From assembly GCA_035582835.1 (NCBI GenBank), contig JAYKAV010003126.1:191706-255705 (forward strand): a stretch of 64,000 nucleotides of DNA, given 5' to 3'. Under the pieces are notes generated by a model, which was not told the DNA's origin, ran no database searches, and was given only the letters and a program-made list of their open reading frames with translations. Below, piece by piece: positions 23,401 to 36,192 of this stretch (the stretch's first letter is position 1; every line of letters starts with the position of its first letter). The translations under genes and the position numbers were made by a program. Source of the stretch: Phoebastria nigripes. Lineage: Eukaryota > Chordata > Aves > Procellariiformes > Diomedeidae.

Positions 23401-24954
23401 GCTCCATATCTGGGNTCAGAGTCGTTATAGCAATGTAAAGAATAGTTATAGTGATCTACATAAATAGCTATATACAGCTATAATGATACAGATAGCTTGG
23501 GTGAGAAGGCACTGTTCAAAATTAACATAATGACTGGGTGGCAGATATTGCCATAGGAAGGCATCACACACAGGACCTTATCCTGAAAGATATTATCATT
23601 TCCAAACCTTTTTCAGTAGCCTTTCTCATTCAGGCTGTTTTTGTGGGTGAGCTGCCTGCTGAAACCCAGGCTGCTGCATGAAACTGGTCTTCTGCGTGGA
23701 AAGCCATGTGCAAAGGCACCCGGTGCCCTTTGGGGCTGAATGCCCCTCAGTGGTGCCCAGCATCCCTTATTAGCGCAGGAAAGCACATTTTGCATAGCCA
23801 AAACAAATGGGGACTAGTCAAGCCCGATATTTACTTAGTAGGTGCAGTCAGGGAGACCAAGCAGCCTGTAATACAAGACATCAGACAAAGAACAAAAATC
23901 TTTGCTGTTCGCTGCACAAAATGCTACCCCTGGGAATCAAAAGTTGTTTGCCGCACCGTGCTTGCCAGAAACCTGCCCGCTGCTAGGACAGAGATCAATC
24001 TGCACTGCAGCCTCAAAGGCAGAACCTTGCAGGGATTGCAAAACAGGTCTTGAAACTTATTTGTAACAAAAATACATCCACCACTCGTGTCCAGTTGAAA
24101 CATGCAGGGTCCTGATTGTATGTAAAAGCCTACTTCGAGCTGGATTTTCCTACATAATATTTGCCAGCACACGCTCACATTTAGCCACTTGTCCGTGACA
24201 TGATGTACTGTTCTGTAATTACTTTTTTATGCCATGTTCCAGCCACATTCTGAATGTCACACTTTTTAATTAGCTACAAGCCCATTAAAATGATGCCTTT
24301 TCAATCCATGTGCCCTGGGAAGGTTGGGTTGTTTTAAAGGAGTGATTGAAACTTGTAAACACAAGCAACTGATATGACAAAATTAACTGTACTCATTGTT
24401 TGTAGAAAGCAAAACTAACAATCTGTAAATAATTATTTTCTTCCATTAAATAGTATGCTGGGATATTCTTCTGACAAGACTCTCTCCAGAAATTGTGTGT
24501 TTAAGTTTATGGTGTCGCTCTTTTTAGGTAGCGTAACATTCTTTTAATAAGTCATCAAGTTACACCTCATGGCTTTCCTATTTAAAGATGAAATGGACCC
24601 CTGACACATCCAATAAATCATACCTATTACATGCATACATCCGTGGAATCACTAAGCTTCAGGTTTTAATCTGATTTCTGTTCGGGGTTACAATAATACC
24701 AAATGCTAGATTTTTCCACATTTTCCCAGGGTTGGATTTTTTAGACTGACCTTGAAAAAGGGGGAGGATGGAAGGAAGGAAGAAAAAGAAACAGAAAGAA
24801 AGAAGAAAGGAAGCGCTGTGGGCTGATTGCAGGAACAAATGGGACATAACTGAAATTCTCAGGAGACAAGGATGTTGCACAGAAGAAATGGGTTGGATTT
24901 GTTCAGCTACCCCCTATATATAGTCTAATTTAGTAGGATAATGGATTTTTTTCT
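20470..24954. other. unique noncoding stretch
   Basis: No coding exon or transposon is identified. The parts at 20640-21000 and 24180-24300 contain long complex sequence with TAATTA-type and CATTAA-type words and no repeats, and could be conserved noncoding elements. A possible old repeat with 'cactgacttcaatcaaagc' lies near 22590-22650. A purine-rich run (GGAAGGAAGGAAG followed by GAAA units) lies at 24761-24814. Confidence 0.45.
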
Positions 24955-24993
24955 TAAACAAACAAACAGACAAACAAACAAACAAACAAACAG
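24955..24993. repeat. (AAAC)n microsatellite
   Basis: About ten tetranucleotide units with two AGAC variants. Confidence 0.9.
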
Positions 24994-27900
24994 ACTCTAT
25001 AGATTTTCTCACATAAGAAAATGAAGGATTTGAGATGGAAATTTGTTTAGGTTTGGGGTTTTGGTTTGTTTTTTTAAACAGACATTGTGAATTCCCCACG
25101 GAAAGGAAATACCTTTCATTAAAAAAAGAATGTTTAGTTGACGATCCAGTTTTCTATCACATGAATTTCTGTGGAAGTTCCTAATGTGATCTCAAGGGAC
25201 GGAATTGCTGCCACCACCATGACTCACAAAACAAAGTGACAGGGAGCGTATGGCGAAGGGAAAAGAGACCGGAATCCCAGGTGAGCGCTGAGAAGTTGTC
25301 TCTGTGTCACGGATCCAAGCAGATACCACTGACTGATAAAAGCCCTGTTAACGTCAGAAAGAATGGCAAAACAGGCCTTTGACCTGAGGGATCAACACTC
25401 TTGGGTTTTTGCACTGGCATGGTAGAAATAAATCTTCTTAATTGAAATTAACTACGTGTGGAACTGAACTGAGGAGAGAGTCATCTAACGCTTTTCTTTT
25501 TTCTTTTTTCCTTTTTTTTTAAATAAATTGCTTTTTAATTGCAAACGGTTATTATTACTGAACCCCAGAGTATGTCTACTCTTGCCTGCCTCCCTTTCAG
25601 ACACTATGCTCCTGATCATCAGCAGTGAATGTATAATCTTATCTAACTGCTTGGCTCTGGCAAAGTACATTGTTAGTATTTTAAATATTAAGGGAAAATT
25701 GATTTTCCCGTTTAAAGAACTGTATTTCTGCGTCGTGGTGATTAGGTGTGAATATTCCGTTACCCTTTCCCAGATAAAGAGAGCCTCCTGGGAGTGCTTC
25801 AAGGGGAAGTATTGTACTGTAATGGTTATTAGATGAGTTCCACCTCCTCAATATGGAACTGAGCAGTCTGCAGTGATGCAGTTTATTTACTAAAGAGTTG
25901 CTTTAAAAAAAAAAAAAAAATTACTTTTACAGTACCTTGGATGTTTCCTCCATGTAAGAAACTTGAGAACTGGGTAAGAAATGGAAGGACAAGAAGTTAA
26001 TTTACCAACAGAAAACCTCATATAGGTTTTCCCCAAAACTATTCAGGATTTTAGACAACTCACTAAGTAGCTGCAGCATGAATAGAAAACAAAGGGGAGA
26101 GAGAGCGGAGCGTTACAGTTGCAAAATAGCCACAACAGGAGATGTTAACCAATGGTCCAGCGCTTATGGCATCAGCCCACAGATGAAAATCTGGATACAA
26201 TTCCATCTTCCGCTTGAAGAGATTTCAGCCCCCTTTTCCCAGAGGAGTACCTATGTGGCTGTGATGCGGCATATTCCTGTGAGAGAGAGGGAGTATTCAA
26301 TGCCTCCTGTTGATGCAGTTCCATCTGGCATTGCTAATTAAACTTTCACCTGGTATAAGTTTTTATTATTAATTGTCCTGACTGTTAAACTTGTTCTTCT
26401 TCCCTGCCTTAGTGAAAATGAAATAGCGATTTAGTAAGCCCCAGCTCAGACTTGCCTATACCTCCATGGGCATGTCATTATTCCCTGGAGGTTGGAGTCT
26501 TAGGTTTACATCTACGTGCTGCTTGTTTCAGAGACTGCAGCCTCAGGTGAGTATTGTAGTGGTATTTTTCTCCCTCAAGTCCTCCTGTCAGAGGGGTCCC
26601 ATTTTGTGTTCAATATTCCCTGAACCCAAGCATAAGCGGGGACACTCACACGGGAGGTGAGATACCTGTCTGCTAATATCTACACCCAAAATGTACTAGC
26701 AAATTGGGGAAGTAGTAACAGAAGCAACTACGCCCCATATACCCAACAGCAGAAGGATTAAAGGATGTGGAGATATGGCTTTTCCACACACCAAAGCAAA
26801 AGCAGGGGTGAAATCTGTGCCTCCTGCATCCAGGGGCAGTGCTTTGGCACCTGGGGTGAGGAAACATCTCCTCTTCTCCACTTAGGGAACATGGTCCTTC
26901 ATTTCTTATTTGTTTTTCTTCCTGGTGCTCCAGGTTAGAAATATTTAATTTTTGTATTCAGCAAGAGGACTTTTCACTTGGCATGAAGTGAACATCTTCC
27001 TGTTGTCGTATTTGTTTCACCAAATTGATTCCTTTCTCTCCTATATCACTATCATTTCTCTCTCCACTCTGGTAGCTGAATCTCAGGTCCCTTTGCATTC
27101 GGTCCTATGCACTCAGAACCAATTCAGTCTTGAACTAGAAGTTACCTCTTGTTAAAATTCAGCCATAATTTACAGAAAAGCAATAATTCTTGCCTTGGAT
27201 GCAGTATCAGAGCAGCATGGAAACCTTGCCTGGGATACCACACATTCAACAGAGTGCAAGAAGGCTCACTCTCTTGAGGACATTCAGCATGTCATTTCAC
27301 CTTACCGTGTTGGTGGTCTAGCAAGATAAGAGAGGTGCATTACCACCAGGTCCTCCAGGAGAGGAAAAGCTTGTTTTGGGTTTGTTCCATAGTGATTTCT
27401 GGTTTGCCCTCTGAGTGAACAAGATGGCACTAAATAGCTGGTATTCCACAAATATGTCCCCGAGGAGATGCAGCTGCCAGTAACTGTCACACATGCAGAC
27501 AGACATGGTCTCGCACAGTTTCTGAATATACAAAGAGCCAGAACTTCAGNTGACTGAAGTGGTACAAAGCACCACATGAAGGGCTCTGTACCTCCGACAG
27601 TTTGTTCTAGAAAANGACCCCAGCCCCTAATTAGATATCATGCTTTAGAAGCCACAAAATGCAGAGCTTTTTGCACAGAATGTGGTTTAACAGTGTTTGC
27701 TATGCTGTGGTGCTTCCTCCCTTTCTTAGCAATATTGGCGTTATCTGCTCACGACCAGTCTGTGGGCACATCCCAGGCTGTGTTGACCCCCTTTATGGAG
27801 CTCTAACAGCTTCACTCTTAGCAGTGGTATCACTGTTCTTTGAGGTCCCATGATGGTGGCAGAGGAGGGCCAGTATGACTCATGCTGATGAGAGCTGTGT

Positions 27901-29424
27901 GTGCTTTGTGCCACTAAAGTCAAGGCATGCCCGAGCCNTATTACTGAGTTAGAAGTAGACTCTAGCGTTGGAGGCAGATGTCCTGACTTCATGTCCCTGA
28001 AGACTTAACCCTTCTGTGCAGCCTTAGGGAGTTTGGTCAGAATCCCTCACCCCAGCTTGGTTATGTCTTTTCCTATTTACCAAGACAAGTGTGAACTCCT
28101 GACTGAGTAAAATTCAACTCAAGCGAAAAAATTTTGCTTCTGTTGAAAGCAGGAGGAATTTTGCTATTCATTTAAACACACCTTCAGACTAAAATTCAGC
28201 TCTAATGTAGAGATGAATGGGGATGTGGAGCCAGTTGGTTCAAGGACACTGTATTGGAGTATAAATCAACCCAGCTATGGGGAAAGGAGAATTTTGATCA
28301 CCAGTGAAACTCAGCTTGTTGCCATATGGCATCAACATGACAGAGCCTTTTCAGCTGATCGATTATGGCAAAGGGTATCTGGTTTGTTTAAGTTGTAACA
28401 TAAGCCTTTAAAAAGTGAGGAGGTCAGATGAAAATCTGCAGAGGGAGAGGGAGTTGTTCTTTTAGGACTAAATTGACTTTCTCAAGAAGGCTTCAAGACT
28501 AAGGATATGGCAGGTGCAGGAAGACCCAGACACTGAGAGCTTAGCAAGGACCTGGAAGGGAGACTGCTGAAGAGAACAAAGAAATTGTGCAGAACTTGTT
28601 GAAACCCAGAAAACCAGTGAGCTGACTGAAATCAAAAGGAGAAGCAAGGACACAGCGTCTTGTTCAAAAAAATTCTCATTTTTGCTCTGCTTTACCTAAT
28701 TGCTTTGAGTTGTCCTAATTAAAATGGTAATTATTCAAGCCTGTGTACAACCCAGCTTTTTGAGTTCAAAGTGNACCATGGTCTTCATGGGGATATTACT
28801 AAATTATCTAGACACACCCTTCTGAAAGTTGTGCTTGATTTGTGGTCCCATCACAGTAGTGAACAAAACCCCACAGCAATGCTTTCCAAACTGAATCAGA
28901 GTGCTACGGCCACAAGAAGGAATCAACCTCGTTAACGCCGGCTCTGGGCAAGCCATTTTTTCTCTAAGACTCTCTTACAAGTAGCTGTGGGGTTTAACAA
29001 GAAGAATTTTGAAGAACACCAGATGCACAGTGCAACAGGCAGTCGTCACCCCTTCCATGAACTGCAGGAGAGAATGGGTGGTTGCTCCTGTTAACTGTAA
29101 TCTGGAACATGAAAGTGTTCCCCCAAATGCTTGCATTGACCTTTCCCTGTGAACTCAAGGACTCACTGCATCAATGGTCCAAATACTACCACAACAGATG
29201 ATGGTAGCATTGGCTTGAGGAGGTCATCATACCTTCTGCCTTTCTTCAGTCTTCCTCTTCTGGGAAATGACAGCCAGCAATCAAGTGAGGAAGTGGTGGA
29301 CAAGGCTGGCAAGCAGAGTGCAGGGTGATGTGGATTTTGTAATCAACAGTACAGGATTAAAGGATGCCCACTTCAAGTGTATGGCGATAAAGACCAATGG
29401 ACCTCTTCCACCAAGAGTATTGGT
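24994..29424. other. unique noncoding stretch
   Basis: No gene was recognised. An A16 run lies at 25905-25920. The short open frames (for example 25528-25836 plus and 27302-27577 minus) match no known family. Confidence 0.5.
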
Positions 29425-29542
29425 GGAAGAAGATCAGGTTAAAGAATACTTAAGGAAACTGGACATGCGTAAATCCATGGGCCCTGAGCTGGTTGAAGTC
29501 ACTGCAAGGCCACTCTCAATAACCCTTGAGCAATTGGGGTGA
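29425..29542 (+). pseudogene. CR1 ORF2 remnant, region before reverse transcriptase
   Basis: In frame, the DNA encodes VKEYLRKLDMRKSMGPE and then ARPLSI, which matches the CR1 ORF2 linker and early reverse transcriptase (VR-HL--L---KSMGPDG, then A-PLSIIFE). The open frame extends upstream to 29267 into flanking DNA by chance. A frameshift after 29542 breaks continuity with the next segment. Confidence 0.75.
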
Positions 29543-29731
29543 TTGGAAGAAGTGCCTGAGGACTGGAGGAAAGAAAATGTCACTCCTATCTACAAAAAAG
29601 GCAGGAAGGAGGGGCCCAGGGAACTACAAGCTCGTCAGCCAGACTGACCTCGATCCCTGGGAAGGTGATTGAGCAGCTAATCCTGGAAATCATTTCCAGG
29701 CACATGAAGGACATCAGGAGTAGTCAGGCCC

Positions 29732-29971
29732 ATGAAAGCACATAAAATCACCAGGAGTAGTCAGAATAGATTCACAAAGGGGAAGCCATGCTTGACCAAC
29801 TTGATAAACTTCTACAATGAAATGACTGGCTTGATACATGAGAGGAGAGCAGTGGACATTTTCTACATAGACTTCAGCAAGGCTTTCGACACTGTCTCCC
29901 ATAAGATCCTCGTAGAGAAGCTGATGAAGTATGGGCTGGATGAGCAGAGAGTGAGATGGACTGAATACTGA
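29732..29971 (+). pseudogene. CR1 reverse transcriptase remnant (palm region)
   Basis: A 79-residue open stretch with NLINFYNEMTGLI, then the first catalytic region in good order (YIDFSKAFDTVSHKIL around residues 48-63), then VEKLMKYGLDEQ and VRWTEY followed by a stop. The same VRWTEY-stop ending occurs in the CR1 copy at 2384-2635. The second catalytic motif (FADD) and its surroundings are missing from the DNA downstream. Confidence 0.88.
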
Positions 29972-30047
29972 CTGAACTGTTGGGTCTGGATATGCTGCTG
30001 TCCAGAGGGACCTTGTCAGGCTGTAGAAATGGGCTGACAGGAACCTC

Positions 30048-30236
30048 ATGAACTTCAACAAGGGGAAGTGCAAAGTCCTGCACTTGGGGAGAAATAACCC
30101 CATGAACCAGAACATGCCGGGGATTGACCAAATGAAAAGCAGCTTTGCAGAAGAGGACTTGGGGATTCTAGTGGACGCCAAGTTGACCATGAGCCAGCAA
30201 CAGAAAAAAAGCCAACATTTTCCTGGGCTGCATTAG
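30048..30236 (+). pseudogene. CR1 reverse transcriptase remnant (thumb region)
   Basis: A 62-residue open stretch with FNKGKCKVLHLGRNNP near its start, which in intact CR1 lies after the FADD motif, then DLGILVDAKLTMSQQ. It belongs to the same dead element as 29732-29971, in another frame. Confidence 0.85.
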
Positions 30237-30811
30237 GAAGATCAGTGCCAGCAGGTCGAGGGAGGTGATTTTTCTCCTCTACTCATCACTGGTGAGACAC
30301 ATGTGGAGTACTGGGTCCAGTTTTGGGCGCCCCAATGCAAGAAAGACTTGGACATAAGTCCAAGCATGTCCAGTAAAGGGCCACAAAGATGCCTAGGGGA
30401 CTGGAGCATCTCTCAGTGAAGAAAGGCTGAGAGAGCTGGGGCTGTTTCGATTTGAGAGATCTTCCTTGTGGAGGATCTTTTCAATGTGTATAAATACCTG
30501 ATGGGGGAGTAAAGAAGATGGAGCCAGACTCTTCTCAGTGGTGCCCAGTAGCAGGACAAAAGATAACGGTCACAAATTGAAATACAAGAAATCAATTTAA
30601 ATACAAGAAAAAACATTTTTACTGTGAGGGTGATTGAACTGGAACAAGTTTCCTGGAGAGGTTGTAGAGTCTCTTAGAGATTTTCAAACCCAACTGGACA
30701 CTTTCCTGCACAACTTGCTGTAGCTGATGTTTCTCTGATCATGGATGTTGGAGCAGATAATCTCCAGAGATCCCTTCTGAGCTCAACTATTCTGTGACTC
30801 TCTGATACTGT

Positions 30812-32724
30812 GCTCAGCCCCTCCATGTACCAACAACAAGGACCTCAGCTGCAATGTATTTTGCTAATTACTCCAAACACTCCTCCTCCCCCCCCAAAAA
30901 AAGAGGGGGGGCTGTAACCTTCTGTGTAATTAAAATTACTTCCTTAATGGAAGTAACCATGATACTAAACCAGGAAGTCTTGACCTCTCTTTCCACTGAT
31001 AAGGGTATTATGGAGCTAGAGACGAATCTTTTCTGTCTGATCTGATGTCCCACCCTCCCCCTTCCTTTCTGCTTATGGGAAGAAGATGAATCTTTCCATC
31101 TGTAAATTACCCAATATAAATTATTCATGGAGCACTTTTATCAACCCTATTAGCTGCACACAAATCTAGGTAAATGTCAAGTCATCTTCGTTAATCCTTC
31201 ATTCAGGCTGTTGGAAGTGATACTGCGCAGAGTGGTAATGCGTTTGACCTCCCAGAGTATTCACTTTGCCAGAGAGTCACATTTTGATGAGAAAGTCTAA
31301 GTGCTTCTCTGTGGCAGAGCCTGGACTCTATCCTTTCTGATTAATTGGGTAGTAGGAGGTGGCCCTGATGTTTGCATATTTTCTTCTGGATCATATATTT
31401 CAAATGGAGGAAAAAATCGCATGTCCATTTGCGTAATGCCTTCCCTGGTGCAGGTGCCTTGCTCTCTGAAAAGTTTTAAGAGTTGCACTGCTTTGCACTT
31501 CTCCTCTGCCCTAGGAGATGACTCACCATCTTATATCTGGAAGATTTTTCCCAGTAAGAACATATCCAGTGGAACTAGTCTTTCACTCTAACCCTCAAAC
31601 AGGTTCCCTGACTTTAACAGTCCCAGTGTAGTGTTACCAGTAATTACCCAGTAACAGTCACTTGCTGTTATCTGGAACAACAGCTTTCCTTCCACAAAGA
31701 CCTGAGTTCCTTGGAAAGAGACTTCAGCCCAAACCTGCAGCAACTGGCAAGTGCCTTTACAAGTGTCTATGTCCCAAGGACTTAAACAGACTTTAAGGTG
31801 CAAAAAAAAAAAAAGATAACTCAGGTACCTAAATTGGGGCATTAGTGGGAATTTTCTCATATATGTGCTAGCCTTCATAGCCCATAACTCCCTGATTCCA
31901 TAGATTTTATACTTCGCAGTGTGTTTAGTCACACATACTTTCTCTCCAGCCCAGTGGATCTTGAATTGCTTCCTGGATGCTGAAACGGTTTCCAGAGGTG
32001 GGGTAGAACAGCCTAGTGGTGAGGACACCGGCTGCATATGTGTGACACATGGAGACTGGGTGGCACCAGATCTGGGCCATGGGATGGAGCCCATGTGAGT
32101 GCTCCATCCTGCAAAAAGTTGGGCTTGTTATTTCTAAATCATGCTTCCAAACAAACAGTTGTCATGACTGCATTTGGTGGGCAACCCAATCCCACTGGTC
32201 TGTGTTAGGTACAGTCTGAGAAGACCTAAGGGAATGATTCCCCACATGAGACTTAGAGATGGTTTCTGCACCAGCTAGGCTTGGGCACAGAATGGGTGTC
32301 ATGCCTCTCAGACTAGCCAGGACAGATCTATCTGGGTGCAAATGCAAAACTGGAACTTTTGAATGCCTAAGGAATTTTTAAGTTAAAAACAATGCAAGAT
32401 CTTTAGAATTTAGGAATCTGAAGAACAGAGACTTTCGTGATCATAGCTTAGGATTGAGGAACATGCTTTCGCTGCTTTCTATCTGTCTGGTATTTCTTGT
32501 GCCTTGCAATGGAGTCTGATGTGGAAATATCCATATTTCTGCCATGTTAACTTGAAGTAGCCAACTTTGAGAAGTCTACACCATCTTTCCCTCTGCCCAG
32601 TCCTGAGCTGTGCCTCTACATGGTTCTGCACTGTCTGTGGAAACGTCACAACTCACCTGATGGTCCCCCTCACAGTGTTTCTTTGCTTGGTTTGGTCACA
32701 CCTTATTGTTTCAGATCTGGCCCT
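30812..32724. other. unique noncoding stretch
   Basis: No gene was recognised. A C-run followed by an A-run and G-run lies at 30888-30910. 31993-32110 has a weak tRNA-SINE-like reading ('cctagtggtgaggacacc'), too diverged to call. An A13 run lies at 31802-31814. Confidence 0.45.
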
Positions 32725-32815
32725 GAATAGCTTGCCCAAGGCTACATGGAGAGTCTGTGGCAGAGCAGACACACGAACGCCGACTAGTGCCCAAATCCTT
32801 AATCCATCCTTCCTG
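32725..32815 (-). mobile_element. MIR-type SINE fragment
   Basis: The plus strand carries reverse-complement MIR landmarks: 'agcttgcccaaggctacatg', then 'agtctgtggcagagcagac', then 'cgactagtgcccaaatcc'. These correspond to the 'ctctgccac...gaccttgggcaag' section of MIR. Confidence 0.65.
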
Positions 32816-34824
32816 TGTGTACTGTAGTTGTCTTGCAGACTGGCACTACACTAAATATAAAAGAATGAAAACAGCCAGACAATATGCTTTCTACTTTCAG
32901 GCTTTCCTGGTCTCTCTTTTTGCTTCCCCCTTGTTGATCCCACATGTAAAACATAGAGTAAATAGCAACTGATGCCAGCTGGAGTATTGCCTCAGTACAG
33001 ACATGAAATGATGCTTCCCCTTGGTATCTGTCTTTTCCATAATCCTTTTCTAATCTGCTGGCAAGGAAAGAAAGACCATATTAGAGCTACAGCTGCCCCT
33101 CTTGGATGGATGTAGAGACACAAGTTTGCACATACGTTACTCTGTTTCTGCCAACTCTACAACAATAACGAATTTTACTATTTAAAATAAGAGTGGTGGA
33201 AGCATAGCCCTTGGGGATGGGGAGTATATGACTACAAGAAACTTGTAGATATACAATGGGCAGCAAAAGTCTCTGAAATGGGCTTAAGCACTTTCTACCA
33301 AATAGGTTATGAAGCACGCAAATAATTCAGGTATTATAAATCAAACCTGTTCATTTCACACACTTGTCAGCAGGCATTTAAAACTCAGCATCTCCTCCCT
33401 CCTGGCTGCAAGATCCTGGATTATATTCTCTGTAAAGCAGTATGGCTTTCTCAGCATAAATCAGAGCTTTTTGCTTCATCCATCTTCTCTGCACAGCAGA
33501 AAGCCTCTCCCACATGTTTGACTAAGCATTTAAAGAGTAGTTGTGAAGTGCCCAGCCTGAGTGAGCAGGGGACGTAATGGGCCAACCCTTATTTACATCG
33601 GTGCATAAAGAAACTGAAGAGATTCATAGGAAAAAAAGTCCTACGCTGAGGTTGGTTAAATATGAAAACACCACCTCTCATTTAGCACAGCTCTAAGCCA
33701 CAAACTGATAGAGATTGAACAAGTCCTCTGAGGAAGCAGGACGACATGCATGCCTGCTCCTATGCTCTTCCCAGGCATCCAGAGTTGATTACTGTCTGAA
33801 ACAGGATGCTGGGCTAGGAGGATTTTTAGTCTGACCCAGCACAGTCATTCTCACAGTCTCCTGTTAATGGCAAACTGTGCAGAAATAGTGAATCAGAAAG
33901 CTGAAAAACTACTATGCTAAGTTTGAGCTTGAGCAGCTGTAGGAAAAAGCAGTGGAGTATCAAGACCACAGCCTTGTGATTCTGCTGCTTTCCCAAGCAA
34001 GTCAGACACGGTATGGCCCTGAGCTGTGGCAGCTGGTGTGAAGGGAGTTCTGACACGGCATTATGTTGCATGCATGGTGGAAACAAAAAGCACTATTAAA
34101 CCTTTCTCTTGGAGAGCCTGGAAGGTCTGGCTGGTGAAAGCTAGAGCTACCTTCTCCTGGGAAAGAGGATTTGCCATACGAAGTGTATTTTCTTATGAGC
34201 TGTGTGAAGTCTGAGAACCGCCAGATAAAAAACCCAGCACTGGAGCCTCCTTCACTTCTCCACCTGGAAGGGAGGTGAACATTTCTCCTGGTTTCCCAGT
34301 TCTCTCCTGCGCTTGCCTTCCTTTTGCTAGTTAAAAAATTCCCCTTTGTTTCCATTAAACAATTTACAGCTGAAGCTGTCCTCATTCTTAAAATACGTGG
34401 ACCAAGAAGAAAGTTTTACAAGCACTCTCTTGCCTTGACGGGCCCACCAAGAATGTCAATGCTACAGTGGCTTGTGTTATGATGTCATGATTAAGTTAGG
34501 GATTTCAATTACACACTATACACACTCCTATCTTATTACACATTATTTATGGAAGGGGAAATGAGCATGTTGATAACTAAGATGCCTAAAAATCATGCAG
34601 GGAGGGGAGAAGGCAAGAAACTGAGTCTTCTTTCCAAGAAAAAAAAGGATCCCCAGAAATAAGCAATTGAATGTGGCTGATAGGATATACAGACCACAAT
34701 CCAAATGATACACATAGGCAATTTTTTTAGCTCTGTAAGTATCTAGATAAGCCTATCTGGTAATAGCAGCAGCTGATCCAGTGACATGTGCAAAGCTCAA
34801 ATCCACCAAATACGAGATTACACT
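32816..34824. other. unique noncoding stretch
   Basis: No gene was recognised. Two overlapping open frames at 34002-34385 (minus) and 34026-34214 (plus) share the same DNA and have no domain. Confidence 0.45.
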
Positions 34825-34900
34825 TTACATTTAGAAAGCATCTTTCCCTGAGGATAGCATACCATTTTGCAACTTAATTATTAACTTGATATCACACTAG
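34825..34900 (-). mobile_element. MIR-type SINE tail fragment
   Basis: The words 'tttacatttagaaagcatct', 'ttccctgaggatagcat' and 'cattttgcaacttaatta' mirror the L2-like tail of MIR-type SINEs in reverse complement. Compare the tail of the element ending near 8145. Confidence 0.4.
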
Positions 34901-35134
34901 CCCACTGTATGCATGATGTGTAAGGGGGCAAGTAACTATATTTTTTATGAGACACCCAAAAGCAAGGACAGAGTAACCCACAATTGTGGATTATGCTTCC
35001 TGCACCTGTCTGTTGTAAATGCTAAAGACTATCAAATCTATTTATATTCTTTTGGCACAAGTGTAAGTACATGCCTGGGGTGGAAGGATGTGAACAACCC
35101 CAACTGGAATGTTGCAGAGAAATAGGGCAGTAAA

Positions 35135-35396
35135 GGGACTGGGAAAAGACTTGAATGTGTCTCCCACCTCTGACCTCATATCCCCATGTTATTCTGGACA
35201 GATTGCTCAGTCTCTCCATGCCTGCTTTCCATCCCTGAAACAGGAATATAAGTCTTTATTTTCTTTGCCTGGCTTACCTATTCACACTACAGTCCCCCAG
35301 GATGGGAAGCGGTTATTATTTTGGGTTTGCAAAGCGGATAGCATGGAAGGGCTGTAGGCTCCAAATGCTACGCTAGTGTAAGCAATAATAAAAGTC
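35135..35396 (+). mobile_element. MIR-type SINE remnant
   Basis: Sense MIR landmarks occur in order: 'ggacagattgctcagtctct', 'catgcctgctttccatccct', 'gaaacaggaatataagtc', 'ttgcaaagcggatagcatgg' and a final 'gcaataataaaag'. It is strongly diverged. Confidence 0.5.
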
Positions 35397-36186
35397 AAAC
35401 AGTTCTTTGCTTCTCATTGCACAGAACTGGCCACAATAAGGGAAATGATGTCTGGTTTGCTACCTCTGACAGGTAGAAAAATCTCACTTCTTTCCCAAAA
35501 GACTTTATCAGTAATCAGGAAGGAAAGTTTTCCTGCTGGAAGGCCAGCTTGTGTACCTGGTGGAAAGACACAATTATATCCAATCTTGAAGCCAAACCAT
35601 CAATACATGATATATGAGTCTGTGTCTCTTGGGTGTGAGGGACTCCAGAGGTTCACACACAGGTGAGCCCATTGAGCGGCCAAGAGATTATCCCATGACA
35701 GCAAATTACAGGAAAAGAAAATGCTTGCTGCAGGCTAGTGCTTCACAGAGATAACGAATGCTCACTGCCTCCAGATTGGGAGGCTTGCAACCTGCTCCAC
35801 AGAGAAGAAAAAGACCATCTTTTAGTCTGTCAGCAGCAAGGAGACAGATGGTCTTTTATGCACTAATCTTTCTCTAGACCCCTAGAAAATCAAGGGATTT
35901 TGTCAGTGAGAAACTACATGGCCAAACTCACTTAAAAGAACGTATTGCAAAATGATTTAGGTCATTATGGATTAGGCAAGCTTCCCACTTCTCTGGGAAA
36001 CTAAACAACTCTTTGAAAGAGCTGTGTCAGATACAATCCTTTTTGATACACTTTGTCCCCTGTTGGCATCTCACAAGGGACTGTATACAGAGAATGCCTG
36101 AGTCTCCTCTCTCACACCAGTGACAATTGGCGTAACACTGTTATTGGGAAGACACAGGGGCATTGGGCTCAGAGTGTCTGATGGGA
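35397..36186. other. unique noncoding stretch
   Basis: Nothing was recognised. Confidence 0.45.
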
Positions 36187-36192
36187 CTGATC

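Larger units (their letters stand above)
29425..30811 (+). mobile_element. CR1 LINE, deleted subfamily, 5'-truncated
   Basis: Plus-strand CR1 of about 1.4 kb. It starts inside the region before the reverse transcriptase (first shared words 'gaagatcaggttaaagaat'), passes 'gaggactggaggaaagaaaa' and 'gccagactgacctcgatccc', then the damaged reverse transcriptase, and ends in terminal repeats of the ATTCTGTG type near 30790-30811. Stops and frameshifts are frequent. It shares with the CR1 at 1542-3650 an internal jump at about 29970-29995 that removes the catalytic FADD block, and a duplicated 'aggagtagtcag' phrase near 29715-29765. The 3' tails of the two copies differ, so they are separate insertions. 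Confidence 0.93.

Noticed and set aside
29714..30190. 158-residue minus-strand open frame
   Set aside because: It is the antisense shadow of the plus-strand CR1 reverse transcriptase.
31993..32110. tRNA-SINE-like reading ('cctagtggtgaggacacc')
   Set aside because: The similarity to a MIR head is short and the rest of the element cannot be followed.
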